Notes: generated from the letters alone by a model not told the origin. 14,829 nt of DNA from Betaproteobacteria bacterium (GCA_028871775.1 JAGWMH010000018.1:1-14829); one strand, 5' to 3'; counted from the stretch's first letter, positions 1 through 7,030 are shown. A program made the numbers and translations.

Positions 1-163
1 AGGTATCGGGGTGCGCCTTGAAATACAGCCTGCCGTCATACACGATGCCGAAGAGCTGTTCGCCGCTATACAAACCGCTGCCGCCGAACATTGCACGGCA
101 GCGCAGGCCGTCGAGATCGGCGAGTTGTTCCAGCACATAATCACGGAAAGAGTCCGTGCGCAC
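1..163 (-). CDS. TfoX N-terminal domain protein (partial, 3' end outside window)
   Basis: The minus strand from a GTG at 163 is open to the window edge, giving 54 residues that begin MRTDSFRDYVLEQLADL and continue with RCRAMFGGSGLYSG and VYDGRLYFKAHPDT. The FRDYVLEQL start, the RxMFGGxGLY core and the YFK segment are typical of the TfoX_N family, small proteins related to the N-terminal domain of the Sxy/TfoX competence regulator. Many stand-alone members have no known role, so no competence function is assigned here. The start lies 7 bp after the ilvA stop codon, which suggests translation from the ilvA transcript. The Shine-Dalgarno is weak (GGGA about 9 nt upstream, inside the ilvA tail). 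The frame stays open upstream through the ilvA end without an ATG nearby, so GTG is the most economical start. The C-terminal half is not visible. Confidence 0.75.
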   Translation of the reverse strand, partial: MRTDSFRDYVLEQLADLDGLRCRAMFGGSGLYSGEQLFGIVYDGRLYFKAHPDT

Positions 164-170
164 TTTTGGC

Positions 171-1679
171 TTATCCCAGAAACAGCCGGTATGCCGGGTT
201 GTCGCTCTCGTCCCAGTAGCGGTAGCCGAGCTTATCGAGGAAGGTGCGCAGCGCCTTCTTGTCGTGGTGCGGCACTTGCATGCCGACCAGCACGCGCCCG
301 TAATCTGCACCGTGGTTGCGGTAGTGGAACAGGCTGATGTTCCAGCTGTGGTTCATGCGGTTGAGGAAGTTCATCAGCGCGCCGGGACGCTCCGGGAATT
401 CGAAGCGGAACAAAATTTCGTCCTTGATGCCCGGCGCATGTCCGCCGACCAGGTGGCGCACATGCAGCTTGGCCATTTCGTTGTCGGTGAAATCCTGCGT
501 CGGCAGCTTGTGCTTCTTCAGCGTTGCAACCAGCTTGCCGGTCTCGGAGGGATCGCGCACCTGCACGCCGACGAACACCTGCGCCGCTTTCGGGTCGGCG
601 TAGCGGTAATTGAATTCGGTGATGTTGCGGTTGCCCAGCAGGGAACAGAATTCGCGGAAGCTGCCGGGAGTTTCGGGGATGGTGACGGCGAGGATGGCCT
701 CGCGTTTTTCGCCGACCTCGGCACTCTCGGAGACAAAGCGCAGGCGGTCGAAATTCATGTTTGCGCCGCTGGCGACGGCGACCAGCGTCTTGCCCTTAAG
801 CTTCTCGCGCGCCGCATACAGCTTAGCCCCGGCGATGGACAGCGCACCAGCCGGTTCGAGGATCGAACGCGTATCCTCGAACACGTCCTTGATCGCCGCG
901 CAGGTTGCGTCGGTATCCACCAAAATGACCTCGTCCACCATTTCGCGGCACAGGCGGAAGGTTTCCTGCCCGACCTGCTTCACCGCGACGCCGTCGGCGA
1001 ACAGGCCGACATGATCCAGTACCACGCGCCGCTTGGCCTTCAGCGAGCGGCACATGGCATCGGAATCCACCGGCTGCACGCCGATGACCTTGATCTCCGG
1101 GCGCACCTGCTTGACGTAGGCGGCCACGCCGGAGATCAGCCCGCCGCCGCCGATGGCGCAGAAAATCGCGTGGATCGGCTGGTTGTGCTGGCGCAGGATT
1201 TCCATGCCGATGGTGCCTTGCCCGGCGATCACGTCGGGGTCGTCATAGGGGTGTACAAAGGTGAGCTGGTTTTTCTTTTCCAGCTCCAGCGCATGGGCGT
1301 AAGCATCGGAATAGGAATCGCCGTGCAGCACCACTTTTGCGCCACGGCTTTCCACCGCCTGCACCTTGATCTGCGGCGTGGTGACGGGCATCACGATGAC
1401 GGCCTTGCAGCCCAGTTTCCGTGCGGACAGCGCCACGCCCTGCGCATGGTTGCCCGCCGAGGCGGCGATGACGCCGCGTTTGAGTTGCGCCGGTGTCAGC
1501 TGCGCCATCTTGTTGTAAGCGCCGCGCAGCTTGAAGGAAAACACCGGCTGCATGTCTTCGCGTTTCAGCAATACGGTATTACCGATGCGCGCCGAGAGAT
1601 TGGGCGCAGGCTCCAGCGGACTTTCGATGGCCACGTCGTAGACGCGGGCGGTAAGGATGCGTTTCAAATAGCCTTGCAT
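171..1679 (-). CDS. ilvA: threonine deaminase (threonine ammonia-lyase), biosynthetic
   Basis: This enzyme converts L-threonine to 2-oxobutanoate and ammonia, the first committed step of isoleucine synthesis in the cytoplasm, using pyridoxal phosphate (PLP). Counted from the ATG at 1679 it has 502 residues (E. coli IlvA has 514). The PLP lysine lies in SFKLRGAYNKM (Lys50), followed by ASAGNHAQGVA and the phosphate-binding glycine loop GGGGL (about 177-181). The C-terminal third carries two ACT-like regulatory regions, with TIPETPGSFREF and later FEFPERPGALMNF plus WNISLFHYRNHGADYGRV. This is the long allosteric form, expected to be inhibited by isoleucine, rather than the short catabolic TdcB form. 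A GTG 12 bp upstream (1691) is in frame. I prefer the ATG because MQGYLKRILTARVYDVA then lines up with the usual start of betaproteobacterial homologues. Neither start has a strong Shine-Dalgarno. It is divergent from rpiA and followed closely by the tfoX-like gene. Confidence 0.96.
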   Translation of the reverse strand: MQGYLKRILTARVYDVAIESPLEPAPNLSARIGNTVLLKREDMQPVFSFKLRGAYNKMAQLTPAQLKRGVIAASAGNHAQGVALSARKLGCKAVIVMPVTTPQIKVQAVESRGAKVVLHGDSYSDAYAHALELEKKNQLTFVHPYDDPDVIAGQGTIGMEILRQHNQPIHAIFCAIGGGGLISGVAAYVKQVRPEIKVIGVQPVDSDAMCRSLKAKRRVVLDHVGLFADGVAVKQVGQETFRLCREMVDEVILVDTDATCAAIKDVFEDTRSILEPAGALSIAGAKLYAAREKLKGKTLVAVASGANMNFDRLRFVSESAEVGEKREAILAVTIPETPGSFREFCSLLGNRNITEFNYRYADPKAAQVFVGVQVRDPSETGKLVATLKKHKLPTQDFTDNEMAKLHVRHLVGGHAPGIKDEILFRFEFPERPGALMNFLNRMNHSWNISLFHYRNHGADYGRVLVGMQVPHHDKKALRTFLDKLGYRYWDESDNPAYRLFLG

Positions 1680-1787
1680 TTTTAGAGACACCCCGCAGTC
1701 GGGTTACAGGTCAAATGGTCAGCCGCAAGATTAGCAGGATTTGCGCCCCGCCCCAAAGGATTTTGTGCCCGGCGGCGGCCGTTAGTG

Positions 1788-1816
1788 TTTCTAAAAGCCC
1801 CAATTCCTGCAATAAT
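1788..1816 (+). promoter_or_regulatory. possible rpiA promoter
   Basis: TTTCTA (1788-1793), a 17-nt spacer and AATAAT (1811-1816) lie about 40 bp before the rpiA start. The -10 matches the sigma-70 consensus at 5 of 6 positions, but the -35 matches at only 3. The 1692-1857 gap must contain divergent promoters for ilvA and rpiA; this is the best plus-strand candidate seen by eye. I did not find an equally good minus-strand candidate for ilvA. Confidence 0.25.
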
Positions 1817-1857
1817 CGGTGCGTAAAACAATATTACCGAATTGAGGCAGCATGGGC

Positions 1858-2517
1858 ATGACACAGGATGATTTGAAGCGGGCAGTTGCGCAGGCGGCGA
1901 TAGCGCATGTTCCGGAGGATTGCATCGTGGGCGTGGGCACCGGTTCCACCGCCAATTTCTTCATTGATGAACTGGGCAAGATCAAGTACAGGATACAGGG
2001 CGCGGTGGCGAGCTCCGAGGCTTCGGCGAAACGCCTGCAGGGGCACGGCATCGAAGTGGTCTCGCTGAACGAAGCGGGCACGCTGCCGGTGTATGTGGAT
2101 GGCGCGGACGAGATCACGCGCCACCTGCACATGATCAAGGGCGGCGGCGGCGCGCTGACGCGCGAAAAGATCGTCGCCGCCGCCAGCAGGAAATTCGTCT
2201 GCGTATGCGATGCCAGCAAGCTGGTGGACGTGCTCGGCAAATTTCCGTTGCCGGTGGAAGTGATTCCCATGGCGCGCAGCTATGTGGCGCGCCAGATCGT
2301 GGTGCTGGGCGGGCAACCCCAATTGCGCGAGGGTTTTACCACCGACAATGGCAATCTCATCCTCGACGTGCACGGGCTGACCATCCTGAATCCGGTGGAG
2401 CTGGAAACCACGCTGAACAACATTGCGGGGGTGGTCACCAACGGGCTGTTTGCGCGCCGTCCGGCCGATATGCTGCTGCTCGGCACCGCCGGCGGGGTGC
2501 AGACCATCACCGTGTAA
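1858..2517 (+). CDS. rpiA: ribose-5-phosphate isomerase A
   Basis: RpiA interconverts ribose-5-phosphate and ribulose-5-phosphate in the non-oxidative pentose phosphate pathway. The protein starts [18 protein letters not shown] and has the phosphate-binding [21 protein letters not shown] with both catalytic-site aspartates, [12 protein letters not shown] with the conserved Lys and Glu, and [11 protein letters not shown]. Two ATG codons are in frame, at 1852 and 1858. The second gives 219 residues, equal to E. coli RpiA, and places the active-site residues at the E. coli positions (Asp81, Asp84, Lys94, Glu103). The GAGG at 1844-1847 lies 10 nt from the second ATG and 4 nt from the first, so the upstream start (221 aa) cannot be excluded. 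phoU follows after 59 bp, so the two could be cotranscribed, although their functions are unrelated. Confidence 0.96.
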   Translation: MTQDDLKRAVAQAAIAHVPEDCIVGVGTGSTANFFIDELGKIKYRIQGAVASSEASAKRLQGHGIEVVSLNEAGTLPVYVDGADEITRHLHMIKGGGGALTREKIVAAASRKFVCVCDASKLVDVLGKFPLPVEVIPMARSYVARQIVVLGGQPQLREGFTTDNGNLILDVHGLTILNPVELETTLNNIAGVVTNGLFARRPADMLLLGTAGGVQTITV

Positions 2518-2576
2518 CGAAACTGTCACGGCGCGCGGGTAGCATGCCCCGCTTGCCTTTATTTTAAGGAAACCTC

Positions 2577-3284
2577 ATGGCTGTCACAGAACATACCTCG
2601 AAGCAGTTTGACGCCGAACTCGAAGCGGTGCGCGCCCGCGTGTTGCAGATGGGCGGGCTGGTGGAGAGCCAGATCCAGTTCGCTCTCGATGCGCTGATCA
2701 GCGGCGATGTGGCGCTGATGAACCGCGTCATCGGCGATGACCATCGTGTCAATGCGATGGAGGTGGAAATTGACGAGAGCTGCAATCACATCATTGCGCG
2801 CCGCCAGCCCGCTGCGGGCGACCTGCGCATGGTGATGACGGTGATCAAGACCATCACCGATCTCGAACGCATCGGCGACGAGGCGGAAAAGATTGCGCGC
2901 ATGGCCAAGCTGCTGTCGCAGAAGGAGCGCCTCATCCTGCCGCGTTACAACGAAATCAAGCACGCCGCCGAACTGGCGCTGGACATGCTGCGCAAATCGC
3001 TGGATGCCTTTGCCCGCCTCGACTTGGCCACTGCCGCGCAGGTGGTGCGCCAGGATGAGCAGGTGGACGAGGAATTCCGCACCATCATGCGTTCCCTCAT
3101 CACCTTCATGATGGAGGACCCGCGCACCATCTCCACCGCGCTGGAAATCCTGTTCGTCGCCAAGGCGATCGAGCGCATCGGCGATCACGCCAAGAACATG
3201 TCCGAATATGTGGTGTACATGGTCAAAGGGCGCGACGTGCGCCATGTCACCGTGGAAGAAATCGAACGCGAAATTCTGGAATAA
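2577..3284 (+). CDS. phoU: phosphate-specific transport system accessory protein PhoU
   Basis: PhoU is a cytoplasmic helical protein that links the Pst phosphate transporter to the PhoR/PhoB two-component system and damps the Pho response when phosphate is plentiful. The 235-residue product (E. coli 241) shows the two tandem three-helix PhoU repeats. In the first, MEVEIDESCNHIIARRQP is followed by DLRMVMTVIKTITDLERIGD. In the second, EEFRTIMRSLITFMMEDPRT is followed by FVAKAIERIGDHAKNMSEYV. The E/DxxxD-type metal-cluster residues within ERIGDEAEK and ERIGDHAKN are intact. The start is supported by AAGGAAA about 7 nt upstream of the ATG. No pst genes are in view; the next gene is ppx, so phosphate sensing is paired here with polyphosphate turnover. 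A single CTGTCAC half-site lies upstream (2523-2529), but no complete Pho box is seen. Confidence 0.95.
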   Translation: MAVTEHTSKQFDAELEAVRARVLQMGGLVESQIQFALDALISGDVALMNRVIGDDHRVNAMEVEIDESCNHIIARRQPAAGDLRMVMTVIKTITDLERIGDEAEKIARMAKLLSQKERLILPRYNEIKHAAELALDMLRKSLDAFARLDLATAAQVVRQDEQVDEEFRTIMRSLITFMMEDPRTISTALEILFVAKAIERIGDHAKNMSEYVVYMVKGRDVRHVTVEEIEREILE

Positions 3285-3296
3285 TTCCGCTTCCAC

Positions 3297-3395
3297 TTCA
3301 TCGGTGATACTGCGTTGGCTGCCTTGCTCACTCCTAGCTGTAATGTTTGTACTATCTTCGTCGTTCGCTCGTTGCCGCCTTGTCTCACCTTCGAA
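3297..3395 (+). repeat. imperfect palindromic intergenic element, copy 1
   Basis: The phoU-ppx gap (3285-3416) holds a nearly symmetric element. Its ends are imperfect inverted repeats: TTCATCGGTGATAC at the left, and TTCGAAGGTGAGAC when the right end is read on the other strand. At the exact midpoint (3346) GTA (3340-3342) faces TAC (3350-3352) around a 7-nt loop. Between ends and centre, both arms are rich in CTC, TTG and TCG, for example TTGCTCACTCC on the left and TCGCTCGTTGCCGCC on the right. The same layout and related blocks occur at 9054-9144. It contains no credible reading frame. It may be a MITE-like or REP-like element, and its RNA could fold between the two genes. Confidence 0.55.
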
Positions 3396-3416
3396 TTGAA
3401 ACCGGAATAGCTTGCC

Positions 3417-4895
3417 GTGCAACAACAACCCATTCTTGCGGCAGTTGATCTCGGTTCCAACAGCTTTCGCCTGCAAGTTGCACGGGTGGAAAACGATCAG
3501 CTCTACATGCTGGACAACCTGCGCGAACCGGTGCGCCTCGCCGCCGGGCTGGCTGACGACAAGCGCCTCGACAAAGCTGCGCAGCAGCGCGCGCTGATCT
3601 GTCTGCAACGTTTCGGCGAACGCCTGCGCGGGCTGCCGCGCGAAGCGGTGCGCGCGGTAGGCACCAACTCGCTGCGTGTGGCGAAGAATGCCGCCGAATT
3701 CCTGCAGCAGGCCGAGGCCGCACTCGGCTTTCCCATCGAAGTCATCGCCGGACGCGAAGAGGCGCGCCTGATCTACCTCGGCGTCGCGCAAGGCCTGCCG
3801 CAGTCGAATGACAAACGGCTGGTGATGGACATCGGCGGCGGCTCCACCGAATTCATCATCGGCAGCGGTCTCGAACCGCGCAAGCTGGAAAGCCTGTACA
3901 TGGGCTGCGTCAGCTATAGCCAGCGTTATTTTCCGGACGGCAAGGTCAGCAAATCCAACCTCAAGCATGCCGAGCTCGCAGCGCGCAACGAACTGCAAAC
4001 CATCGTAACGGAATTTACGCGCGGCCATTGGGACGCTGCGCTGGGCTCATCGGGCACTGCGCGTGTGCTGTGCGACATCCTCGAGCAAAACGGCTACAGC
4101 AGCGGCGGCATCACCCGCGCGGGGCTGGAGCAATTGCGCGCGCAACTGCTCAAGGCGGGTGACGCGGAAAGCCTGGAAGTGCAAGGTCTGAAACCTGACC
4201 GCATTCCGGTGCTGCCCGGCGGCTTCGCCATCATGTATGCCGCATTCTGCGAACTCGGCATCGAGCAGATGCAACCCGCACTCGGCGCGCTGCGCGAAGG
4301 CGTGCTGTATGACCTGCTCGGGCGATTCCACCACAACGACATGCGCGATGTCACCAGCAAACAATTCATGCGCCGCTACCATGTGGATATGCGCCAGGCC
4401 GAGCGCGTGGCGCACCTGGCCGACCGGCTCGCGCGCCAGTTCATGGAAGGGCAGGCCAATGAGGACGCGCTGCGGCTGCTCGGCTGGGCGGCCAGTCTGC
4501 ACGAGATCGGCATCAGCGTCGCGCACAGCGGTTACCACAAACATACCGCCTACATTCTCGCCAATGCCGACATGCCCGGCTTTTCCAGAAAGGAACAAGG
4601 CCAGTTGAGCCTGCTGGCGCTGGCGCATCGCGGTGGGTTGGAGAAAATGCGCGGCCTGCTGAATACGCCGGAGGTGCTTGCCCAGGCCATGGCATTACGC
4701 CTGGCCACCCTGATGTACCGCAACCGCAGCGATGCCGAATTGCCCGCCATGCATGGGCGCTTCAGCAGCGCCAAATTCCACCTGGCGCTCACGCCCGGCT
4801 GGCTGGCACAAAATCCACTGACCGACACGGTGCTGCAGGAAGAAGCGAAGCAGTGGAAAGAGCTGGGGGTGAGTATGCAGATCATCGAGAGTTAG
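3417..4895 (+). CDS. ppx: exopolyphosphatase (Ppx/GppA family)
   Basis: Ppx removes terminal phosphates from inorganic polyphosphate; GppA paralogues hydrolyse pppGpp. The 492-residue protein has the actin-like ATPase fold signature: phosphate-1 loop AAVDLGSNSFRLQV (8-21), VGTNSLRVAKN, the catalytic-glutamate segment AGREEARLIYLGV (111-123), phosphate-2 loop MDIGGGSTEFIIG (137-149), ASN-type loop GSSGTARVLCDI, and GALREGVLYDLLGRF. A C-terminal HD-like helical domain includes WAASLHEIGISVAHSGYHKHTAYIL. The length suits full Ppx (E. coli 513) rather than the short two-domain form, and the overall resemblance is to Ppx. The start is GTG: a stop codon lies 9 bp upstream in frame, and GGAA sits 9 nt before it. 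It follows phoU across a palindromic repeat. Confidence 0.93.
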   Translation: MQQQPILAAVDLGSNSFRLQVARVENDQLYMLDNLREPVRLAAGLADDKRLDKAAQQRALICLQRFGERLRGLPREAVRAVGTNSLRVAKNAAEFLQQAEAALGFPIEVIAGREEARLIYLGVAQGLPQSNDKRLVMDIGGGSTEFIIGSGLEPRKLESLYMGCVSYSQRYFPDGKVSKSNLKHAELAARNELQTIVTEFTRGHWDAALGSSGTARVLCDILEQNGYSSGGITRAGLEQLRAQLLKAGDAESLEVQGLKPDRIPVLPGGFAIMYAAFCELGIEQMQPALGALREGVLYDLLGRFHHNDMRDVTSKQFMRRYHVDMRQAERVAHLADRLARQFMEGQANEDALRLLGWAASLHEIGISVAHSGYHKHTAYILANADMPGFSRKEQGQLSLLALAHRGGLEKMRGLLNTPEVLAQAMALRLATLMYRNRSDAELPAMHGRFSSAKFHLALTPGWLAQNPLTDTVLQEEAKQWKELGVSMQIIES

Positions 4896-4969
4896 AGAGG
4901 CTCTGCATAAGTGCGTCATTAGCGTCAACGTCCCCCAATTCTGTTTTGTTCCCGTGTTAAACTGCCCGC

Positions 4970-5321
4970 GAAGCTGGCCAGACAGTCGCCGCGCACGCAA
5001 GTGCGGGGAGGAAAGTCCGGGCTCCACAGAGCAGGATGCCGGTTAACGACCGGACACCGTGAGGTGATGAACAGTGCCACAGAAAACACACCGCCGATGG
5101 CCGCGCAAGCGGAACAGGTAAGGTTGAAATGGCGGGGTAAGAGCCCACCGCGGACGTGGTAACACGGACGGCACGGTAAACTCCATTCGGAGCAAGACCA
5201 AATAAGCAGGCCATGACGTTGCTCGCGTCGCCTGCGGGTAGGTCGCTCGAGCGTCAGGTAACGAAACGCCTAGAGGAATGACTGTCCACGACAGAACCCG
5301 GCTTACCGGCCAGCTTCACCT
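4970..5321 (+). ncRNA. rnpB: RNase P RNA, bacterial class A
   Basis: This is the catalytic RNA of ribonuclease P, which trims 5' leaders from pre-tRNA. The ends form a perfect 10-bp P1 helix, GAAGCTGGCC at 4970-4979 and GGCCAGCTTC at 5308-5317, followed by ACCT as in E. coli M1 RNA. Conserved core blocks appear in order: CAGACAGTCGCCG, GAGGAAAGTCCGGGCTCC, CCGCCGATGGCC, CAGGTAAGG, GGTAAGAGC, GGCACGGTAAACTCC, GGAGCAAGACCAAATA and then GAATGACTGTCCACGACAG with AACCCGGCTTA. About 352 nt is normal for the class. The 3' boundary is approximate. A -10-like TTAAAC (4957-4962) lies just before the 5' end, but I see no good -35. No convincing intrinsic terminator follows directly. Confidence 0.97.
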
Positions 5322-5462
5322 GTTTCGGCGCATCAAAAAGTCGTGTGCACCTCCCGATAAAACCTTGAAGGCGCCATCACCGAATTGATTCTGCTTAACC
5401 TCCCTCGCCTGCACTTTCCCCTTTACTCCTGCATCGTCACCAAAATATCCAGACCTACTCAT
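5316..5462 (-). CDS. possible small antisense ORF (48 aa), unproven
   Basis: On the minus strand an ATG at 5460-5462 opens a 48-codon frame ending in TGA at 5316-5318, overlapping the last bases of rnpB. The product starts MSRSGYFGDDAGVKGK and ends FKVLSGGAHDFLMRRNR; it is hydrophilic and glycine- and lysine-rich, with no membrane segment. An in-frame ATG at 5493-5495 would give 59 residues. A GTG at 5412-5414 has a purine-rich AAAGGGG before it, whereas neither ATG has a Shine-Dalgarno. Codon use (AGG, GGA, GGT, TTA) differs from the GC-ending codons of neighbouring genes, which argues for chance or foreign origin. I do not recognise a family. It is listed because it fills an otherwise empty gap. 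Confidence 0.2.
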   Translation of the reverse strand: MSRSGYFGDDAGVKGKVQAREVKQNQFGDGAFKVLSGGAHDFLMRRNR

Positions 5463-5503
5463 CACAAGCAACTTTAGTTTGCTTGTGCAATTCATTGCTT
5501 TTT
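5463..5503 (+). terminator. hairpin with T-rich tail, possible terminator
   Basis: CACAAGCAA (5463-5471) and TTGCTTGTG (5479-5487) form a perfect 9-bp stem with a 7-nt loop. The first T run (TTTTT, 5499-5503) is 11 nt beyond the stem. A short alternative stem, GCAA/TTGC, directly precedes that T run. The position between rnpB and the mra promoter would suit a transcription stop, but the spacing to the T run is not typical of a rho-independent terminator. Confidence 0.35.
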
Positions 5504-5554
5504 AAGCATATTTTCTTTTCATTAACTTACCGCGCTAACTCCTTGTCCCATAAA

Positions 5555-5571
5555 GAAAAACTTCGTTTTTC
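5555..5571. repeat. A/T-rich perfect inverted repeat upstream of the mra promoter
   Basis: GAAAAAC (5555-5561) and GTTTTTC (5565-5571) are exact inverted repeats around TTC, ending 3 bp before the -35 hexamer. It could be a weak bidirectional terminator shielding the division cluster, or an A/T-tract element that boosts the promoter; the sequence alone does not decide between these. Confidence 0.5.
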
Positions 5572-5574
5572 AGC

Positions 5575-5603
5575 TTGACGACCTGGGATTTTTTCAATAT
5601 AGT
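5575..5603 (+). promoter_or_regulatory. mra promoter (sigma-70 type) of the division/cell wall cluster
   Basis: TTGACG (5575-5580), a 17-nt spacer and TATAGT (5598-5603) match the -35 and -10 consensus at 5 of 6 positions each with ideal spacing. Transcription would start near 5610, giving a leader of roughly 36 nt before mraZ. It is the best promoter in the window and sits where Pmra is expected, ahead of mraZ. The -10 overlaps the first MraZ-type box. Confidence 0.8.
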
Positions 5604-5640
5604 GGGCATAAGTGGTAAAAAGTGGGTAAAAGTGGGGGTA
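5601..5640 (+). promoter_or_regulatory. MraZ operator: four direct repeats at 10-bp spacing
   Basis: Four units start exactly 10 bp apart: AGTGGGCATA (5601), AGTGGTAAAA (5611), AGTGGGTAAA (5621) and AGTGGGGGTA (5631). A degraded fifth (AAAGGG) begins at 5641. E. coli MraZ is known to bind TGGGN repeats separated by 5 bp, which is this spacing. The second unit has TGGT in place of TGGG. The boxes cover the end of the -10, the transcription start and the leader, so a bound MraZ ring would be expected to block initiation, giving autorepression. Operator function is inferred from this match. Confidence 0.8.
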
Positions 5641-5645
5641 AAAGG

Positions 5646-6092
5646 GTGTTTCAGGGAGCGGCACAACTCAATCTGGACAGCAAAGGCAGGCTCGCGATAC
5701 CGGCGCGGCATCGCGATATGCTGCTGGCGCATTGCGCGGGCAGCCTGGTGCTGACCGCCGATGCCGATGGTTGCCTGCTGCTGTATCCGCAGCCCGAGTG
5801 GCAGCCGATCCGCGACAAGCTGCTCAAGCTTTCCGCGCTCAATCCGAAAATTCGTGCGTTGCAACGCCGCCTGATCGGGTATGCCGAGGATGTGGTGATG
5901 GATGGCGCCGGGCGCGTGCTGATTTCTCCAACCTTGCGCAGCTACGCCGTGCTGGACAAGCGCGTGATGCTGGTCGGCCAGGGCAACAAATTCGAATTGT
6001 GGGACGAGGCGAAATGGCAGGCGCAGCAGGAAGCTGGCCTGTCGTTCATGGACGGCGAGCTGCCTCCTGAACTTGAAGGTTTTTCTTTGTGA
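5646..6092 (+). CDS. mraZ: transcriptional regulator MraZ
   Basis: MraZ is a ring-forming DNA-binding protein with two SpoVT-AbrB-like halves. It represses its own promoter and thereby modulates the division/cell wall cluster. Each half shows the DxxxR signature: [10 protein letters not shown] (Asp11 to Arg15) and [11 protein letters not shown] (Asp86 to Arg90). Further family matches are [26 protein letters not shown] and [18 protein letters not shown]. The GTG at 5646 gives 148 residues beginning [11 protein letters not shown], which aligns with E. coli MraZ (MFRGATLVNLD, 152 aa), and GGGGG lies 7 nt upstream. A GTG at 5622 is also in frame, but it would place operator repeats in the coding region and add eight residues absent from the family. 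The stop overlaps the rsmH start by 4 bp. Confidence 0.95.
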   Translation: MFQGAAQLNLDSKGRLAIPARHRDMLLAHCAGSLVLTADADGCLLLYPQPEWQPIRDKLLKLSALNPKIRALQRRLIGYAEDVVMDGAGRVLISPTLRSYAVLDKRVMLVGQGNKFELWDEAKWQAQQEAGLSFMDGELPPELEGFSL

Positions 6093-7030
6093 ATGAGGGC
6101 TTGGCCCACACCACCGTCCTTCTGCATGAAGCTGTTGAAGCACTGGCCATCAAACCTGATGGCATTTATGTGGACGGCACGTTCGGGCGCGGCGGGCATA
6201 GCCGGTTGATTCTGGAAAAACTGGGTGCGGCTGGCCGCCTGATCGCGCTGGACAAAGACCCGGCGGCAGTGGCGGCGGGGCAGGCAATTTCAGATCCACG
6301 TTTCGTCATGGTGCACAGCGGGTTTGCGCGCTTGACTGAAGTGTTGCGCGGGTTGTCGGTTGAAAAAGTGGATGGCGTGCTGCTCGATCTGGGAATGTCA
6401 TCTCCGCAACTGGACGATGAGCAGCGCGGATTCAGTTTTCGTTTTGATGCGCCGCTGGACATGCGCATGGACACCAGCAGCGGGCAGACCGCAGCGCAGT
6501 GGCTGGAATCGGTGGACGAAGGTTTACTTGGGGAGGTGATACGTGACTATGGCGAGGAACGGTTTGCTAAACAGATTGCAAGAGCGCTTGTTGCGGCGCG
6601 CCAGGAACAACCCATCGTTACCACGCACCGGCTCAGTGAAATCGTCGCCAAGGCTGTGCGCACGCGCGAGCCCGGGAAAAATCCGGCAACGCGCACCTTT
6701 CAGGCTATACGGATTTATCTCAATCAGGAACTCGAAGAACTCGCGCGGGTTCTGCCGCAGTGCGTGGATTGTCTGAGGCCGGAGGGACGCATCGTGATTA
6801 TCAGTTTCCATTCGCTGGAAGACCGCATGGTGAAGCATTTTTTACGCGACATGGCGCAGGGCGACAAGCTGCCGCACAACTTGCCGATACGCGCCGCCGA
6901 CGTGCCCAAGGGCAAACTGCGCCTGATTGGCAAGGCAGTGCGTGCCGCGCCGCAGGAAGTGGCGGCAAACCCGCGCGCGCGCAGTGCGGTGATGCGCGTG
7001 GCCGAGCGCGCAGGAGATGCAGGTGACTAG
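6089..7030 (+). CDS. rsmH: 16S rRNA (cytosine1402-N4)-methyltransferase
   Basis: RsmH (formerly MraW) transfers a methyl group from S-adenosylmethionine to N4 of C1402 in 16S rRNA, tuning the ribosomal P site. The 313-residue product equals E. coli RsmH in length. Family motifs are [13 protein letters not shown], the SAM-binding [15 protein letters not shown] (about 28-42), [71 protein letters not shown] and [15 protein letters not shown]. The start is GTG, overlapping the mraZ stop (GTGA), with GAAGG about 9 nt upstream. It ends 8 bp inside ftsL, so all these genes appear translationally coupled. Confidence 0.97.
   Translation: MNEGLAHTTVLLHEAVEALAIKPDGIYVDGTFGRGGHSRLILEKLGAAGRLIALDKDPAAVAAGQAISDPRFVMVHSGFARLTEVLRGLSVEKVDGVLLDLGMSSPQLDDEQRGFSFRFDAPLDMRMDTSSGQTAAQWLESVDEGLLGEVIRDYGEERFAKQIARALVAARQEQPIVTTHRLSEIVAKAVRTREPGKNPATRTFQAIRIYLNQELEELARVLPQCVDCLRPEGRIVIISFHSLEDRMVKHFLRDMAQGDKLPHNLPIRAADVPKGKLRLIGKAVRAAPQEVAANPRARSAVMRVAERAGDAGD

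Larger units (their letters stand above)
5322..5574. other. non-coding stretch between rnpB and the mra promoter
   Basis: This stretch separates rnpB from the division cluster. The first half (to about 5460) is pyrimidine-rich on the plus strand and holds only the doubtful minus-strand small ORF. The second half is clearly AT-richer than the rest of the window and contains two inverted repeats (5463-5487 and 5555-5571), then the -35 of the mra promoter. No RNA gene or plus-strand coding frame is seen. Confidence 0.7.

Noticed and set aside
156..1685. Long plus-strand open frame of about 509 codons opposite ilvA
   Set aside because: It is a mirror frame of a clear ilvA gene on the minus strand; its translation is rich in Ala, His, Gln and Arg with no family motifs, as expected from GC-rich antisense frames.
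2523..2529. CTGTCAC, a possible Pho box half upstream of phoU
   Set aside because: A Pho box needs a second CTGTCA-type half 11 bp on; the following bases (GGCGCGCGGG) do not match.
2535..2565. Hairpin GCGGG/CCCGC followed by a T-rich stretch between rpiA and phoU, as a terminator
   Set aside because: The stem is only 5 bp with an 8-nt loop, and the T-rich stretch begins 5 nt later and is interrupted; it is also just before the phoU Shine-Dalgarno. Too weak to call.
2559..4028. Long minus-strand frame of 489 codons across phoU and the 5' part of ppx
   Set aside because: It lies antisense to two well-recognised genes and crosses their intergenic repeat, with no motif and typical antisense composition.
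4935..4962. Full sigma-70 promoter for rnpB
   Set aside because: TTAAAC is a fair -10, but no -35 hexamer at 16-18 bp spacing resembles TTGACA, so only the -10-like site is mentioned with rnpB.
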